Shown: positions 53,901 through 64,000 of the stretch, one piece after another | Position numbering within the stretch: position 1 is the stretch's first letter | Layout: every line of letters begins with the position of its first letter | Assembly (NCBI GenBank): GCA_016858145.1 | Contig: JAEHOE010000132.1 | Location: 248,001-312,000 of the forward strand | DNA from: Edaphochlamys debaryana | Lineage: Eukaryota; Chlorophyta; Chlorophyceae; Chlamydomonadales | Length of the DNA stretch: 64,000 nt | Direction: 5' to 3' | Made by a program: the position numbers and the translations under genes | The notes under the pieces: generated by a model | Told to the model about the DNA's origin: nothing | What the model saw: the letters and a program-made list of their open reading frames with translations, nothing else | The model's database searches: none

Positions 53901-56429
53901 TCAGGGTGGGTGGGCATCGTTTGCTCAACCGCCCGCGTCGGCGGGCGCCCAACATGCATGCGCAGAGGCCCCACGCCTGCCTCGAGCCCCCGAAGGCAGG
54001 GAGGGGCGGGCGGACACGTCCGAAGTCACGAATGCCTCCTTGTTGCCCCCTCAATCACTCCCCCCCACCGTACGCCCCTGCTCACCCAAAGTTGTGTGGC
54101 CAGTGGCAGTAGGTCAGGACCGGAACCGTGCACCTGCGGCGGCGGGCGGAAGCAAGGCACGGGCGGGCGGCGGGTTGGCCGGGGAGGGGGCTCCAGCAGG
54201 GCGTCACTTTGCATGTCGCTCGCCATGGCGTCCCGTGTTCCCAATACCCGGCTACCACTAAACACATCCACACACACACACACACACACACGGGGCGTCT
54301 CAGTGCGTGTGCTTCCCGGGATACGCCCGGGGCGACTGGCAGACGGCCGTCACGTTGAGTGCACATGCATCTATCTGCCAGTACGGATCGACTCACCCCG
54401 AGAACTTGGGCTTTGATGCGACCTCCTGTTATGGGTGCACACAGAGAATGGGTGTGAGGTTACAGAGTCAGCTGCCCGGTGCCCTCGCGTTATGCAGATA
54501 TGCACAGGGGCCCCTCTGTTCCCCGACCTCTCCTCACCTCCCTGGCCCGCCTACCTCACCCCACCGTCGCTCGCTTCCCTGCCGCGTCCCCTGGCTTGCA
54601 CTCCCGCACCCATCAAGCGAATGCACGCACGCATGCGGCTCATTGCACGCTCACTCTTTCCGTGGGATACCGGATGTTGAGCTGGTACGGCAGGCGGTGG
54701 TGGTTCGAGGTGTGTACGGCGTTGGGTAGGTCCAGGCTGTGCTGCGTGGCGTTCCCCACGTGGTGGGGGAGGCCATCCTCCACGGCCTGAGGGCGGCAGG
54801 GGGGCCGCAGGTGTGTGAGGTTCATGCAAGGAGCTGTGGACCGCGCTGGGGACGTCTTGCGAGGCTGTGCTGTGTGTGGCTAGCGTTAGCCGAGCGAGCC
54901 ACGTGTCGCCAATCAAGGAATCAACCCTGGCCCTTCGATTGGCACCGGAGCTGGCCCGACTCACTTTTCGGACCAGGTCGTACGGCGCGTGCCTGAGGGC
55001 AGCGAGCGAGAGGGCGGGTGCGGGGTGCGATTTATAGTGAATGGGAGAGCATGGGTCGGAGGCTTCAACCGTCGCGCCAGACGCTCGAGGGCACAAGGCA
55101 AGGCCCCCCCCCCCCCGCTGGTGTGACGGTGAAGCCCAGCCCTGCCATGCACTGTCCCACAGCTACGGTGGCCCCAAGGAACGGACTCCTCCAAGCAAGC
55201 TCCGGGACGGATGTACGGCACCCTACCTGAACATGTACCTGGAGGAGCAAGGGAGCGGGCATTGATGAGATGAGGTTATGCTCCTAGGGTACGTACCGGC
55301 ACGCGAGCCACCCCATTCCCCAGCGGGGCAGACACCACTGCACTCCCAGCTGCTAGCGGCGGCTTTCCACTCACTGTATCGCGCTGAGGTCAACTCGCGG
55401 GGTCTTCTCCCCCGTGGGATCCAGCCCCACGACCTGCGGGTAGTGCGGGGGCCGGGTCCGCAGGATCAGTGGCTATGCCGATCAATACGAGGATACGGGG
55501 TTGGCCGTACGGTCGAATCAAGGCAGCGCGGCCGGGGCGGAGCACCGCGCGGCGCCTGCTCTGCCTGACATGCCAGCGTACGTAGCTGCCTTGCGTGCGG
55601 TGCCCTCAACAGTTAAGTGATAAAACGGGCCCGGGTGCACGTTCCGTGCCTTCGCCCACTGGGGCCCCCAGCGGAGTCACTGCCGAGGGGCGTGCCTGGG
55701 GTGAGCGTGTGGAGCGTGCCGCTTCGCCGCCGCCCGTGAAGCAGCCCCACGCCCCCGTCCAAAGCACGCGGGCACCCCCCTGCTTGATGGGGACCCTAGC
55801 TACAGCAGCGACAGATGTACAGCACTGCACCGAACGCAGTTGTGTACGGCCTTCCCCTGCTGGGCACGGCGGGTGCCCACCGGTCCCTCAGTACGTCACG
55901 TGTGCGTGTCGGTACCACAATACCGTACGGCACGGACCTGGGGGTCGTACACCACGATGCTCTCGTCCTCCACGCACACGTCGTTGAAGACCCACCACCA
56001 TGACTCAAACATGGATCCCTGTGTCGTACAAACATACAGCAGGATGCGAGAGGATGGGCGGGGATGGGGGAGGAACTGGGAAGGTGAGGGCGGGGCCCCT
56101 AGGGTTCTGACAGGAGGGGTGGGCTCGGGCGGGGGGGGGGAAATGTCCGCTTGCCCGGCCCAGAAAACCAAAACCCTAAATGCCCTCAAGTTGTTGCAGA
56201 GCCCCGGCAAGCAAGACCCCACCTTGATCCCTTCCAGCCACTCCGCTGGAAACTCAGTATACGGGCAGTCCGCCGAGGCCCCGACGCCCGACTGGAAGGC
56301 CTCCGCCGCGACCGCGCCGTGCCTTCCGAGCAGAGTGCAAGCCACCAACGCCCATACAAGCGTAAACCATGGGCGTTTAGACAAGCGGTGCGAGCTCCGT
56401 CTGGAAGCCCGGGCAAATCCACGATTCAT
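50967..56429 (-). CDS. GT61-family glycosyltransferase, type II membrane protein (~526 aa)
   Basis: Seventeen exons in phase: 56223-56429, 55938-56018, 55375-55433, 55227-55238, 54965-54992, 54655-54786, 54397-54425, 54086-54133, 53825-53867, 53355-53455, 53031-53151, 52838-52921, 52507-52620, 52093-52240, 51588-51691, 51251-51433, 50967-51053. A basic N-tail and WFTLVWALVACTLL suggest a Golgi signal anchor. The C-terminal half carries the DUF563/GT61 signature: LVEDLRAVGDADVLVAFHGA, GAMNAAFMPRRSSLLEVRP, then FGTKHGGWPNQW. GT61 enzymes include N-glycan beta-1,2-xylosyltransferase, arabinosyl- and xylosyltransferases and EOGT; which activity applies is not visible. The 12-nt exon at 55227 is optional, since skipping it keeps phase. 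Two introns begin GC (53824, 52837). An in-frame ATG at 56489 would add 20 residues. The stop overlaps a donor-like CGGTGAGC. Confidence 0.78.
51766..51866. repeat. GGGGAGGGGT 10-bp minisatellite in intron 14
   Basis: About ten copies of GGGGAGGGGT, within the 51692-52092 intron of the GT61-like gene and preceded by a GGGAGGGA run. G-rich on the plus strand, so C-rich in the transcript. Confidence 0.9.
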
Positions 56430-58316
56430 GGCCGGCCCCCCCGACAAAGCGGGTGCGCCCAAGTCGCCGGGCGCTAGCTGGCCAAGCACGGTGAAAGACG
56501 CGTGTGTGCCGTTAGCGCGACTGCAAGTCGCTGCAGCACTTCAGTCGTTCAGGCAGCCGCGCAGGGGTTACCCCGGACCGACGCGGCAGCAGACTGCTAA
56601 TCCACGAACGCTACGTATACTTAAAGTCAAGTTGGAGGGGCGCGCGGCAGCGCGTCAAGTCCATCACGACTGCTACCGTCGGCCGACCGTGACTTCTATA
56701 GACTACGCGACGGCGTTTCAGTAAGGCGCTCAGGTACCCTTGTGTAAACCATTATTAGAGAGAGATACTGCCAGCGCGGGTACGCCAAAACCAATGCCTC
56801 ATGAGTTCATGACTCGCTTCCAGAATGGACCAGTGCGCGCGACGGACGCAACGGTCAAGGCCGCTGAGTCACAAATTGCATATGCTTGGGAGAGGAATTC
56901 GAGGCGCGCGCGGAGGAAACTTCTCGGAACATCTGTGGAACGTCGGGACAAGAGTCTGTGGCGTGTGAGAGCGGGCCCCACACATACCGGGCTGTAACCG
57001 TAGGAAAGGGCGAACAGGCCAGCGGGGAAAGGGGGGCGAACCCGAGCACGAACCCGAGCGGGTAAGTAGCGGATTGCCCTGAAGCAGACAGACGATGGCA
57101 CCGCGCAATGCTTGCATACAAGGAGAGGCTTGAGGCGCCTCTCGCCAGGCCAGCCCAGCCCGCCGTGGCCCCTCAGGCAGACCCCTTGAATCTGAGTACT
57201 AGAACCCCACTCGTCACTCAGCGAACATTGATCCACCCGAGCACACGCGTCCTAGCTCGTCCACATGTACCACAGCCCACACGACGTGCAGCCATGTCAT
57301 CCTGCAGCCCCGCCCCACCCCGCTCCCACACCTCACGGCCCCTGTCTACCACGCACCCTGGGAAACAGTGCCAAAAGGAAGCAAACTGCGGCCCAACTTA
57401 GCCGCCGACACTCCGCCGCCACAATAGCATGACTATCCCCGCTTCCCACCGCACCTACCCCAGCGCTTGGGCTCTCCAGCCCCTGCTCCGGCAACTGCGC
57501 CTGCCCTACGCGCTCTGCACTCTGCACCCAACCCTAACAGGCCGGGCCTCTACCGTTGCCCCTGAACGATGCGAATGCGACAAGCCCGGAGCGTGCCATG
57601 CGGTGCCGTACCACACCCACGCCAACACGCGCACACAACCGGCGCCCGGCACCAGTGGATGTGGTACCGCACCATAACGTGCCGTGCCGCAACCTTTGTC
57701 GTACCACACGGCGGCAGCAGGTGGATGTGGACTGGGCACAGGCTCCTCGGATGTGGCTCGCTCACCGCGTCTCGCCCATTGCCGCCATAGACCCATGTGA
57801 CCGCCTCTCCATTGTCTCCCGGCTCCTCTCCGCTACCTCCCCACAGCTTCCAGCAACTCCCAGGAGGCAGCTTCTCGCAGGTCCCGCATCACCTCCGCCT
57901 GCTGCGTAAAGGGGGCGGCGACACGTAAGCAGCCCGGGGGGAAAGCTACGTTTGCAGGCACAAGCCTGGCCCCCCACCAGACCCACATGCGGGCCATGTC
58001 CCATACCCCTCCCTCACCCCCCGTCGCTCACCCCCCTGGTCTCTGATCTCCATGGCACCTCGGCTCCCGTTCCCTTCCCTCACCCCTGCCTCCACACCCT
58101 GCATTCGAACTTCTAACCCTACCCCCATCTCCCAACCCCATCCCCAACCCTTACACCAAAGCCCGCCCCCCGTATCTCTTGGACCGGCCTCCTCCCCTCC
58201 CTCCCCAACCCCAACCCTCACACCCAATCCCAAGCCCGCCCCCTTCCTCCCCTCATCCCCTCCCCAATGCAGATCCAGATCCGGATCCAGATCCCATCCG
58301 CGGCCGGAGCCCGCCC
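56430..58316. other. Intergenic, presumed promoter of the GT61-like gene and 3' region of CSN7
   Basis: No supported gene. A region of GTGCCGTACCAC-type short repeats lies at about 57596-57710, related in core to those near 12.4 kb. The CSN7 poly(A) signal lies at 58151. Confidence 0.45.
58151..58155 (-). terminator. TGTAA poly(A) signal for CSN7
   Basis: TTACA on the plus strand reads TGTAA on the coding strand, about 160 bp downstream of the CSN7 stop. Confidence 0.55.
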
Positions 58317-61300
58317 TCACCTCTTGGGCCGGCCGGGCGCGCGCTCGCCCCGGCTGCCGCTGGCGCTGGGTCCGGGCGGCTCCACGCCCCCCAGCGCCCC
58401 CAGCCCGGGGATGCGGAAGTCGTCGTCCATGTCCATCAGGCCGCCGTCGTCCAGCAGGGAGTCGTTGGCGCGCGCCTCGGCCTGGAGGCAGGCAGGGGGT
58501 CAGGAGGCATTGTGTGTCAGGTGCTGGACTGGCAAAGGGTTAAGTTGTGTCCGGGCTTATCAGGCCGCCGTCGTCAAGCAGGGAGTCGTTGGCGCGCGCC
58601 TCGGCCTGGGGTGCAAGGAATGTGGGCACGGGATGTGTTTGGCAACGCGGAGACCGTAAGCAAGCAGAAAGCACGGAATGTGTGCAAGGAATGTGGAAGG
58701 CATGCAGCGCCGAGAAGGGAGGGATGAAGGGCGGGCCAAGCCTGGGCCTAGACGCCTGAAGCGCCGTGCACCACGCGCCGCCTGCATGCGGCGCACGGTG
58801 TCCTTCGCCTCCCCCTCCTGAGCCTCCGTATTGCCACCGTATCGTGATACCAACCCAGCTTTGACCCTGTTCCCTTGTAACCCCCTTCACCCTTGACCCC
58901 TTTACCCCCGTTCTCCAGTTTGTATGAAAATCACCCCTTGGGCCCCCCCCGGGCGCACCTCCTTGTAGCGGCGCTTGGTGTCCTTCGCCTCCTCCTTAGC
59001 CTCAGACCCCAACCTTTCACCCCTGGTGTCGTAATACCGTATCGTGATACCAACCCAGCTTTGACCCTTTTCCTTTCACACACACCCCCGAGCGCACCTC
59101 CTTGAAGCGACGCTTGGTGTCCTCGATCTTGGCCTCCAGCTCCTCCCGGTGCCTCCGCGCCGCCTCGCTGGTGGCAGAGGCATAGGCCACGCGGGCCTCG
59201 ATGGCGCGGAGCAGCTCGTCGCCCGCCGTGATCCTGGATTGTGGGTATGGGCGCGAGTGGGATCAGATCAGATCAGATCAGATCAGATTGGAATGGTCGA
59301 AATCCTGACGGGCCGGGAACCGGACGATGGAGGTGAGTGAGAGTGGGCGGTGTGCAAGGGTCGGGTGGTGGGGAGCGCGGGGCGGAGGGCAAGAGCGAGA
59401 GGCATGCAGGGACCAGGAGGCGTGTGGGGCGGTGGGGTGGTGGGCTGACGCTTTGACCCTGGGACGCGGAGCGTTGCTAGGCACGCAGACAGTGGGTGGC
59501 TGAGAGCTCCGGCTTGGGCCACCGCCATTCCACTGCCCACTACCCACCATCGGGCCATCCGCGCCGTGAGATCGGGCAGGTCCTCCGGCCGTACGTCACG
59601 GCCGATCACGTCGTACACCTGGGGTACGGCAGGGACGAGCGTCATGTCAGCCAACAGGCACAAGAGTCCTGGCCGCCCGTAGGGTTGCTCACACGCAGCC
59701 GCCACCAAGGTCATGCCAAGCTGGGCCCTGCCACGACCGGCCGCCCTTAATTATATGCAAGCTCGCAGACTCCCGGCCAGCCTACCCCCGCGCACCCTCT
59801 CCATTTTGACTTCTCGGGTTAGCCTTTACTCTTAGCTGCTATGTACTGTAACAGGGTCTGCACATTTTCGATCATCCCAATCACCTGCAGGCACGCCTGC
59901 TTCTGGTCCAGCTTGCCCGACACAATCACTCCCGTGTAGAAGCAGTGGTTGATCAAAAAGTCCTCAAGCTCGCGCACGCCGCCGATCTGGATCGCCGCCT
60001 GCAGCTGGCTGTACGGCAGCACCTGTACGGCGGGCGTACGGCGGGGGGGCGGCGGGGTAATCTTTGACGATTTAGAGGTGTTATAGCCCAGATGGTAGGC
60101 ATGGGGCGGCGGGGTAGGGGAGCGAACACATTCAGTGGCGGCTCGATGGAACAGCCTCTTGCGCCCAACCCAAGCCGCCCCCTGCTCCTTAACACGTTGT
60201 ACACCTCCCCTCCGCGCTCCGCCCCCGTCGTCCCCTTCGCGCTTCCTTGGGCCCCTGTCCCTCAACCGCCCGGGGGCCGTAGCAACTCTTCTGAGTCCTG
60301 GGTTTCGTCTGGTGCACCCCGGGCCACCGCCTCCCTCACCCCTCAAACCCCTTCGTCCCACCTTCCGGCTAGCCGCAAGCGACGCCACGATCACCCCCAA
60401 GCCCTCCCCCCTGCCTAGCACGTATCTGGCCGCCTAAACCCTTCGAGTCCCCGTGTGCCCGTGGGCTAGCTCGTCCCCTTGACACCCCTCCCAAGCACCC
60501 CTCAGACCACCTTTTGGCTGGCAGCCAGGGACGCCACGGCACGTCCTGGCACCCGTCCTGCCTAGCACCTCTCCCCCAGGCCCTCTCTTCCCCCCCCCCC
60601 CCTGGCCCCCCAATACCTTTTGGCTGGCCGCCAGGGACGCCACGGTGAGTCAGCGCAGCCTGGCACCCAAGCACCGTAGCCTAGCACCTTAGGTGTCCGA
60701 CCCTTGCCCTCCCTACCGTATCCCTGCCTCTCCTAAGCCCACCTTTTGGCTGGCCGCCAGGGACGCCACGGTGAGCTGCTTGAGCTTCAGCACCTGGGCC
60801 TCGCTCAGGGCGGGGAGGCCGGCGGCGTTGCCTGCAGAGGATTTCGGGACCGGGAGGGTCAAAAGGTTGAAGGGTAATTGAACGCATCGTCTGGCATACT
60901 TCAAGCAGCGACCGCGACTAGCACGAACGTAGCTGTTTGCCGTTCAGGCCCCGACCTGACCGTGACCCCAATACGAGTGAGTAACAGCGTACCTTGATAC
61001 TCGGACCAGGTGCCGTACGCGAAGAGCTGTAGCAACGCCAGGTGGGGGGCCAGGTCCGTGCCTTTGAGCTGTTGCGCGCGCAACAGGTCGGGGGGAAAGG
61101 GGGGAAACAATGGTTGGTGCGGCGCGGAGCGGATGTCCCAACGAAGGACAATGGCCGGCGAAGGTCCCGTGCAGGAGGCAGCCGCAGCCTTGTGCCCTAA
61201 CCCTCTGACCGACTCTCGACCACTGTGGCATACAAGCTGGACAGCAACTCCAGGGACGACGGGCGCCGAGCACACGGGTTTGAGCTGGGCCCGGCAGCAC

Positions 61301-61508
61301 CCCCCTCCGCCCCCAGGCCCCGCACGCAAAACAGAGAGGTAAGTATCGCGGCATCGCGCACCTCCTTCACGCTGGGCACGTCTAGAAGCTCGCCAAAGCC
61401 GAACACGCTGGGGTCCGCGGTGGCCTTCGCGATTAGGTCGGTGAGGCCTCGCCCGCGTGCTCCCTTGCCAAGGAGCACATACTGCTGGATCTTAGAGTCC
61501 TGGTCCAT
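58317..61508 (-). CDS. CSN7: COP9 signalosome subunit 7 (273 aa)
   Basis: Seven exons in phase: 61362-61508, 60993-61068, 60743-60831, 59885-60022, 59548-59618, 59098-59233, 58317-58481. The PCI domain is clear: LLQLFAYGTWSEYQG, then LKLKQLTVASLAASQKVLPY, GGVRELEDFLINHCFYTGVI, SGKLDQKQACLQV and GRDVRPEDLPDLT, all typical of CSN7. A C-terminal coiled coil (HREELEAKIEDTKRRFKE) and an acidic-to-basic tail ending GRPKR follow. Length is close to plant CSN7. The complex removes NEDD8 from cullins and so tunes CRL ubiquitin ligases. Start chosen at the first ATG; MDQDSKIQQYVLLGKGARG is a natural N-terminus. Introns 3 and 6 carry repeated exon edges. The stop TGA lies within AGGTGAGG, a good donor, so a further exon cannot be excluded. 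Confidence 0.92.
58560..59068 (-). repeat. Echoes of CSN7 exons 6 and 7 in intron 6
   Basis: Exon 7 start is copied at 58560-58609 (48 nt, one mismatch). Exon 6 end is copied at ~58951-59003 (reads AKEEAKDTKRRYKE before a GTGCGC donor) and, weaker, at ~58781-58825. A 31-bp flank (CGTATCGTGATACCAACCCA...) is identical at 58837-58867 and 59037-59067. Confidence 0.85.
59262..59287. repeat. GATCA pentanucleotide repeat
   Basis: About five GATCA units in CSN7 intron 5. Confidence 0.8.
60358..60649 (-). repeat. Three echoes of CSN7 exon 3 end in intron 3
   Basis: Exon 3 end plus donor (60741-60775) recurs at 60615-60649 (35 nt identical), 60509-60539 (one or two changes) and ~60358-60391 (diverged). 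Each is followed by a CCTAGCAC-type spacer, so the tandem unit is ~100-150 bp. Confidence 0.9.
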
Positions 61509-61980
61509 GGCGGGTCCCCCTGCTGCTGCTACGCGCGGGAAGGGAGACCCTCGCGGCAGATCTCGCGCGAGGCACCAAACAAGGGTCCACGTCGACTAGG
61601 CGCGTCCCGATATGTGCCTAGCCGTAGTGATCGAGGCAATGCGTTGCAAGGTCCGGTCGCAGCCGCGGTTTTGTGTCTCAAAGCAAGAAAATGCAGGTGC
61701 ACCTCAAAGGCCTCTGAGCCTAGATTTCCAAGGTGCTTCAAGTAGTGACGAAAGTGAGGGAGGCAGTGCGGCATTGTGTGGGGCTGAAGAGGCTTGGCCT
61801 GCACATTTCCATTTCCGGGGCACCATGCGCGAGAACCAGCTGCAGACCCGCATCAAGCCCACACGCTAGTCACTGGAACGTGTAGCTACACACCTAGGCA
61901 CGCGTATTGAAGTCGGACGACTGCTCCGACCCACAATTCCCCGGGCCAACCCCGTCGTCGAGAAAGGCCGTGCTCGCCAC
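61509..61980. promoter_or_regulatory. Divergent promoter, CSN7 / mTERF-like gene
   Basis: 472 bp separate the two ATGs, so both promoters must lie here. No TATA box is obvious. A short upstream ORF (ATG at 61824, stop 61869) precedes the mTERF-like start and might affect its translation. Confidence 0.5.
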
Positions 61981-63232
61981 ATGGCCGCTCCCCTCCTTAG
62001 CGGCCGGCAAGGCCTAGGTGTGGCCTGCCGCTCGCGCAGCCAGTCGACGCTGGTGGTGAAGCCCACCGTGCAGGCGCCGAGGTGCGGCGGGGAGTGCGCG
62101 GAGGCCTCGCTCGCCCGATCAGCGGGTGCACCGCTCGCTTGGCTCATTGGAAGCGCTGGCTATCGCCTGTGGGCGCTCGACTGACGGGGCGAGCGTGCGT
62201 GCGCCGACGCAGGACCTCCACCATCGCCCGCGTAACACAGCAGTCCCCCGACACCAAGACCGTGGTCACCAAGACTACCCCTGGCGAGCTGCCCCTGCCA
62301 TGGTCGGAGAAGGACCCCTACAAGCTGCCCTCCAGCATTGAGAAGGTGCAGCGCATGCTCTTCTCTCTTGGTGAGTCGCGCACCTGAACGCCGCTTGCCG
62401 CGAGCACAGCGCCATCACTCGTTTCCATATATACGCAGGCTGGGAGAAGCCATGGATCGAGCAGATTGTGGACCGCGTTATGAAGGGGATGCTGCGGACG
62501 ACGGAGGAGCGCGCCCAGGGCGTGGTGAGACAGCTCGCCAACCCCGGCTCATTGCCTGGGGGCGCTGATCTCTGACATACGGGAGTTTTCTGCTTGCGCA
62601 GGTCAACTACCTGTCGAGCGTGGGGCTCAAGCAGGATGAGATTTGCAACATGGCATCCATCAGCGTGGTGCTGCTGGGCCTCAACCCGGAGACGCGCCTT
62701 AAGGCGGTGGTGGGCTACCTCAAGGGGAGAGGCGTGCCGGGTAAGTTTCGGGTTCGGCCAACCCTTCCGCTAGGGCTTCGGCGGGGGATGGATGGCTTGT
62801 CGACGTCGACGCGGCTGTCCCAGCACCACCCCTGCCCCACCCCTGCCCTCGAGCTCTCTCCTGAGACCGCTCCTTGTGACCAACTCCCGACAGACTCGGG
62901 CATCCCCGACCTGGTCCTGAAGCACCCGCGCATCTTCGAGTACAAGCTGTCGGAGGATGGCGCGCACCTGCACAAGGGCAAAGCCCGCATCCAGGTGCGT
63001 CTCCCCTCTCCTCAACCCTCCACCCTCAACAGCCCAGAGCCCCTTCTCTCGCCCTCCCAAAACCGTCCGCCTGTTCGTCCCGCCAACAACTTGCTCGTCC
63101 TAACCACCTTTTCAGGTGGACGTTGTGCCCGCTGGCGCTAATGGCGAGGTGGCCTGCGCGGTCAACTACTACCGCGAGGGCGCGTCCTTCCTGGAGGCCC
63201 CCGTGTCCCCCGTGGGCCCCATGCGCGCGTAA
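61981..63232 (+). CDS. mTERF-like protein, probably organelle-targeted (233 aa)
   Basis: Six exons in phase: 61981-62081, 62213-62370, 62439-62524, 62602-62740, 62894-62994, 63116-63232. The N-terminus (MAAPLLSGRQGLGVACRSRS) is basic and hydroxylated, like a plastid or mitochondrial transit peptide. The centre has mTERF-type helical repeats: KVQRMLFSLGWEKPWIEQIV, VVNYLSSVGLKQDEICNMA, KAVVGYLKGRGV, DLVLKHPRIFEYKL. mTERF proteins bind organellar nucleic acid and affect transcription, splicing or translation. Only about three repeats are present, fewer than in full mTERFs, and the C-terminus (VDVVPAGANGEVACAVNYYR) is not part of the fold, so it is either a short family member or a diverged one. 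It is divergently arranged with CSN7. Confidence 0.7.
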
Positions 63233-64000
63233 GGGGCGCGGCTGATCTGGCCTGTACGGCCCTCGCTCTCGGAGGCAGCAGGAGCTAATGCGCCGCGGAG
63301 ATACAGGGAGCAGCGGCGGTGGCGTGGAAGCGGGCGAGCCGAGCAGATGAGGCGAGAGCCAGGCGCTCTGTGGTGGGCGCTGGGGCTGCTACGGCCTGGC
63401 CCTCGCTGCAGCGGCGCAAAGGGGGCTGGCGGACGGGAGCCGAGCTCAGCGGGCGCGGCGCTAGCGTATCGGCGAGGCGGCCCTGGTGGGCCGAAAGGGC
63501 GTTTTCTGGAGCGTGGGCGTCGCGGAGGCAGGACAAGCGCAGCTCGGCTGGAGGCGGAGGGCCCGGAACTCCGCTGGTGGCAGCCGCAGCAGGCGCAGGC
63601 CTTGCGGCCTCGCACCGACCCCGGAGCCGACGTCAACAGATGCCGGCAGTCCCGTCAAGGGTGCACCGGTGAGCAGGTGGAGGCGAGCGGACGCGGACGC
63701 CTGTGTTCGCTGGGCCTGTGGAACGTGGTGGCTTCGGCTGCTGCGCCGGGCCGCAGCGCTGAGCTCTGGGGAGCCGACTGACCTCTCGGCACGGCACTCC
63801 AGCGCTCCAACGGCCGCCCTCCTACCAGCCATGGCGTGGCGGGTCTTCAACCTTGGTCTGAGCCTTGCCAACAAGGAAACGGGCGGCACTGAGCTTGCAG
63901 TGTTGGCCGGGCTGGGGTCGCTGCCGCGGCGGGGCAGGGGGTGCGGCCGGTCTCCGGAGGTTTGCGCTGGGGGCTGTGAAGCCCTAGGGGCGCTCTGGGA
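63233..64000. other. 3' flank of the mTERF-like gene
   Basis: No gene supported. Overlapping open frames exist on both strands, as expected at this GC content. No TGTAA was found. Confidence 0.4.

Noticed and set aside
59821..59884. Alternative CSN7 C-terminus by reading through the exon 4 donor (IGMIENVQTLLQYIAAKSKG)
   Set aside because: A stop follows shortly, but the later exons encode conserved CSN7 sequence (GRDVRPEDLP, coiled coil), so the spliced form is the main product; retention may be minor.

Overview
The window looks like nuclear DNA of a volvocine (Chlamydomonadales) green alga. The sequence is very GC-rich, the genes are intron-dense (about 80 introns in nine intact gene models), TGTAA poly(A) signals follow several stops, Pro/Ala/Ser/Gln homopolymer tracts interrupt the proteins, and two genes encode pherophorins, extracellular-matrix glycoproteins known from this lineage. 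I cannot name the species. All multi-exon models were built by hand from splice signals and reading phase; every junction listed is phase-consistent unless stated otherwise.

Layout. 1-1351: no gene seen. 1352-8241: a young LTR retrotransposon with near-identical 1.4-kb LTRs that encodes only Gag. 8445-10120: a BTB-domain gene copy with an in-frame amber codon, directly downstream of the element. 10684-11720: its intact paralogue. 12712-21976 (minus): a 12-exon gene for a ~1576-residue low-complexity protein with an N-terminal GYF_2-like domain. 23599-26682 and 29037-32235 (plus): tandem pherophorin genes, each with three pherophorin domains; the first needs one frameshift. 33692-41414 (plus): carotenoid isomerase (CRTISO), 18 exons. 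43237-48884 (plus): a secreted Ala/Ser-rich, silk-like repeat protein with a (SP)n linker and a Cys-rich tail. 50967-56429 (minus): a GT61-type glycosyltransferase. 58317-61508 (minus): COP9 signalosome subunit 7, divergent from 61981-63232 (plus), an mTERF-like, probably organelle-targeted protein.

How the genes relate. The two pherophorins, the Ala/Ser-rich secreted protein and the Golgi-type glycosyltransferase form a loose neighbourhood of extracellular-matrix genes (inference), interrupted by the plastid carotenoid enzyme CRTISO. The BTB and COP9 genes are housekeeping or regulatory and share no obvious pathway with them.

The most unusual signal is not a gene. In at least six unrelated genes the introns carry degenerate or perfect copies of the neighbouring exon edge together with its splice site ('exon-edge echoes'), typically 30-50 nt and offset by roughly 100-200 bp. 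In one case the donor and acceptor of the same intron lie in copies of one exonic segment, which is the expected footprint of intron birth by tandem duplication. A ~100-bp dispersed repeat also sits in introns of three different genes.
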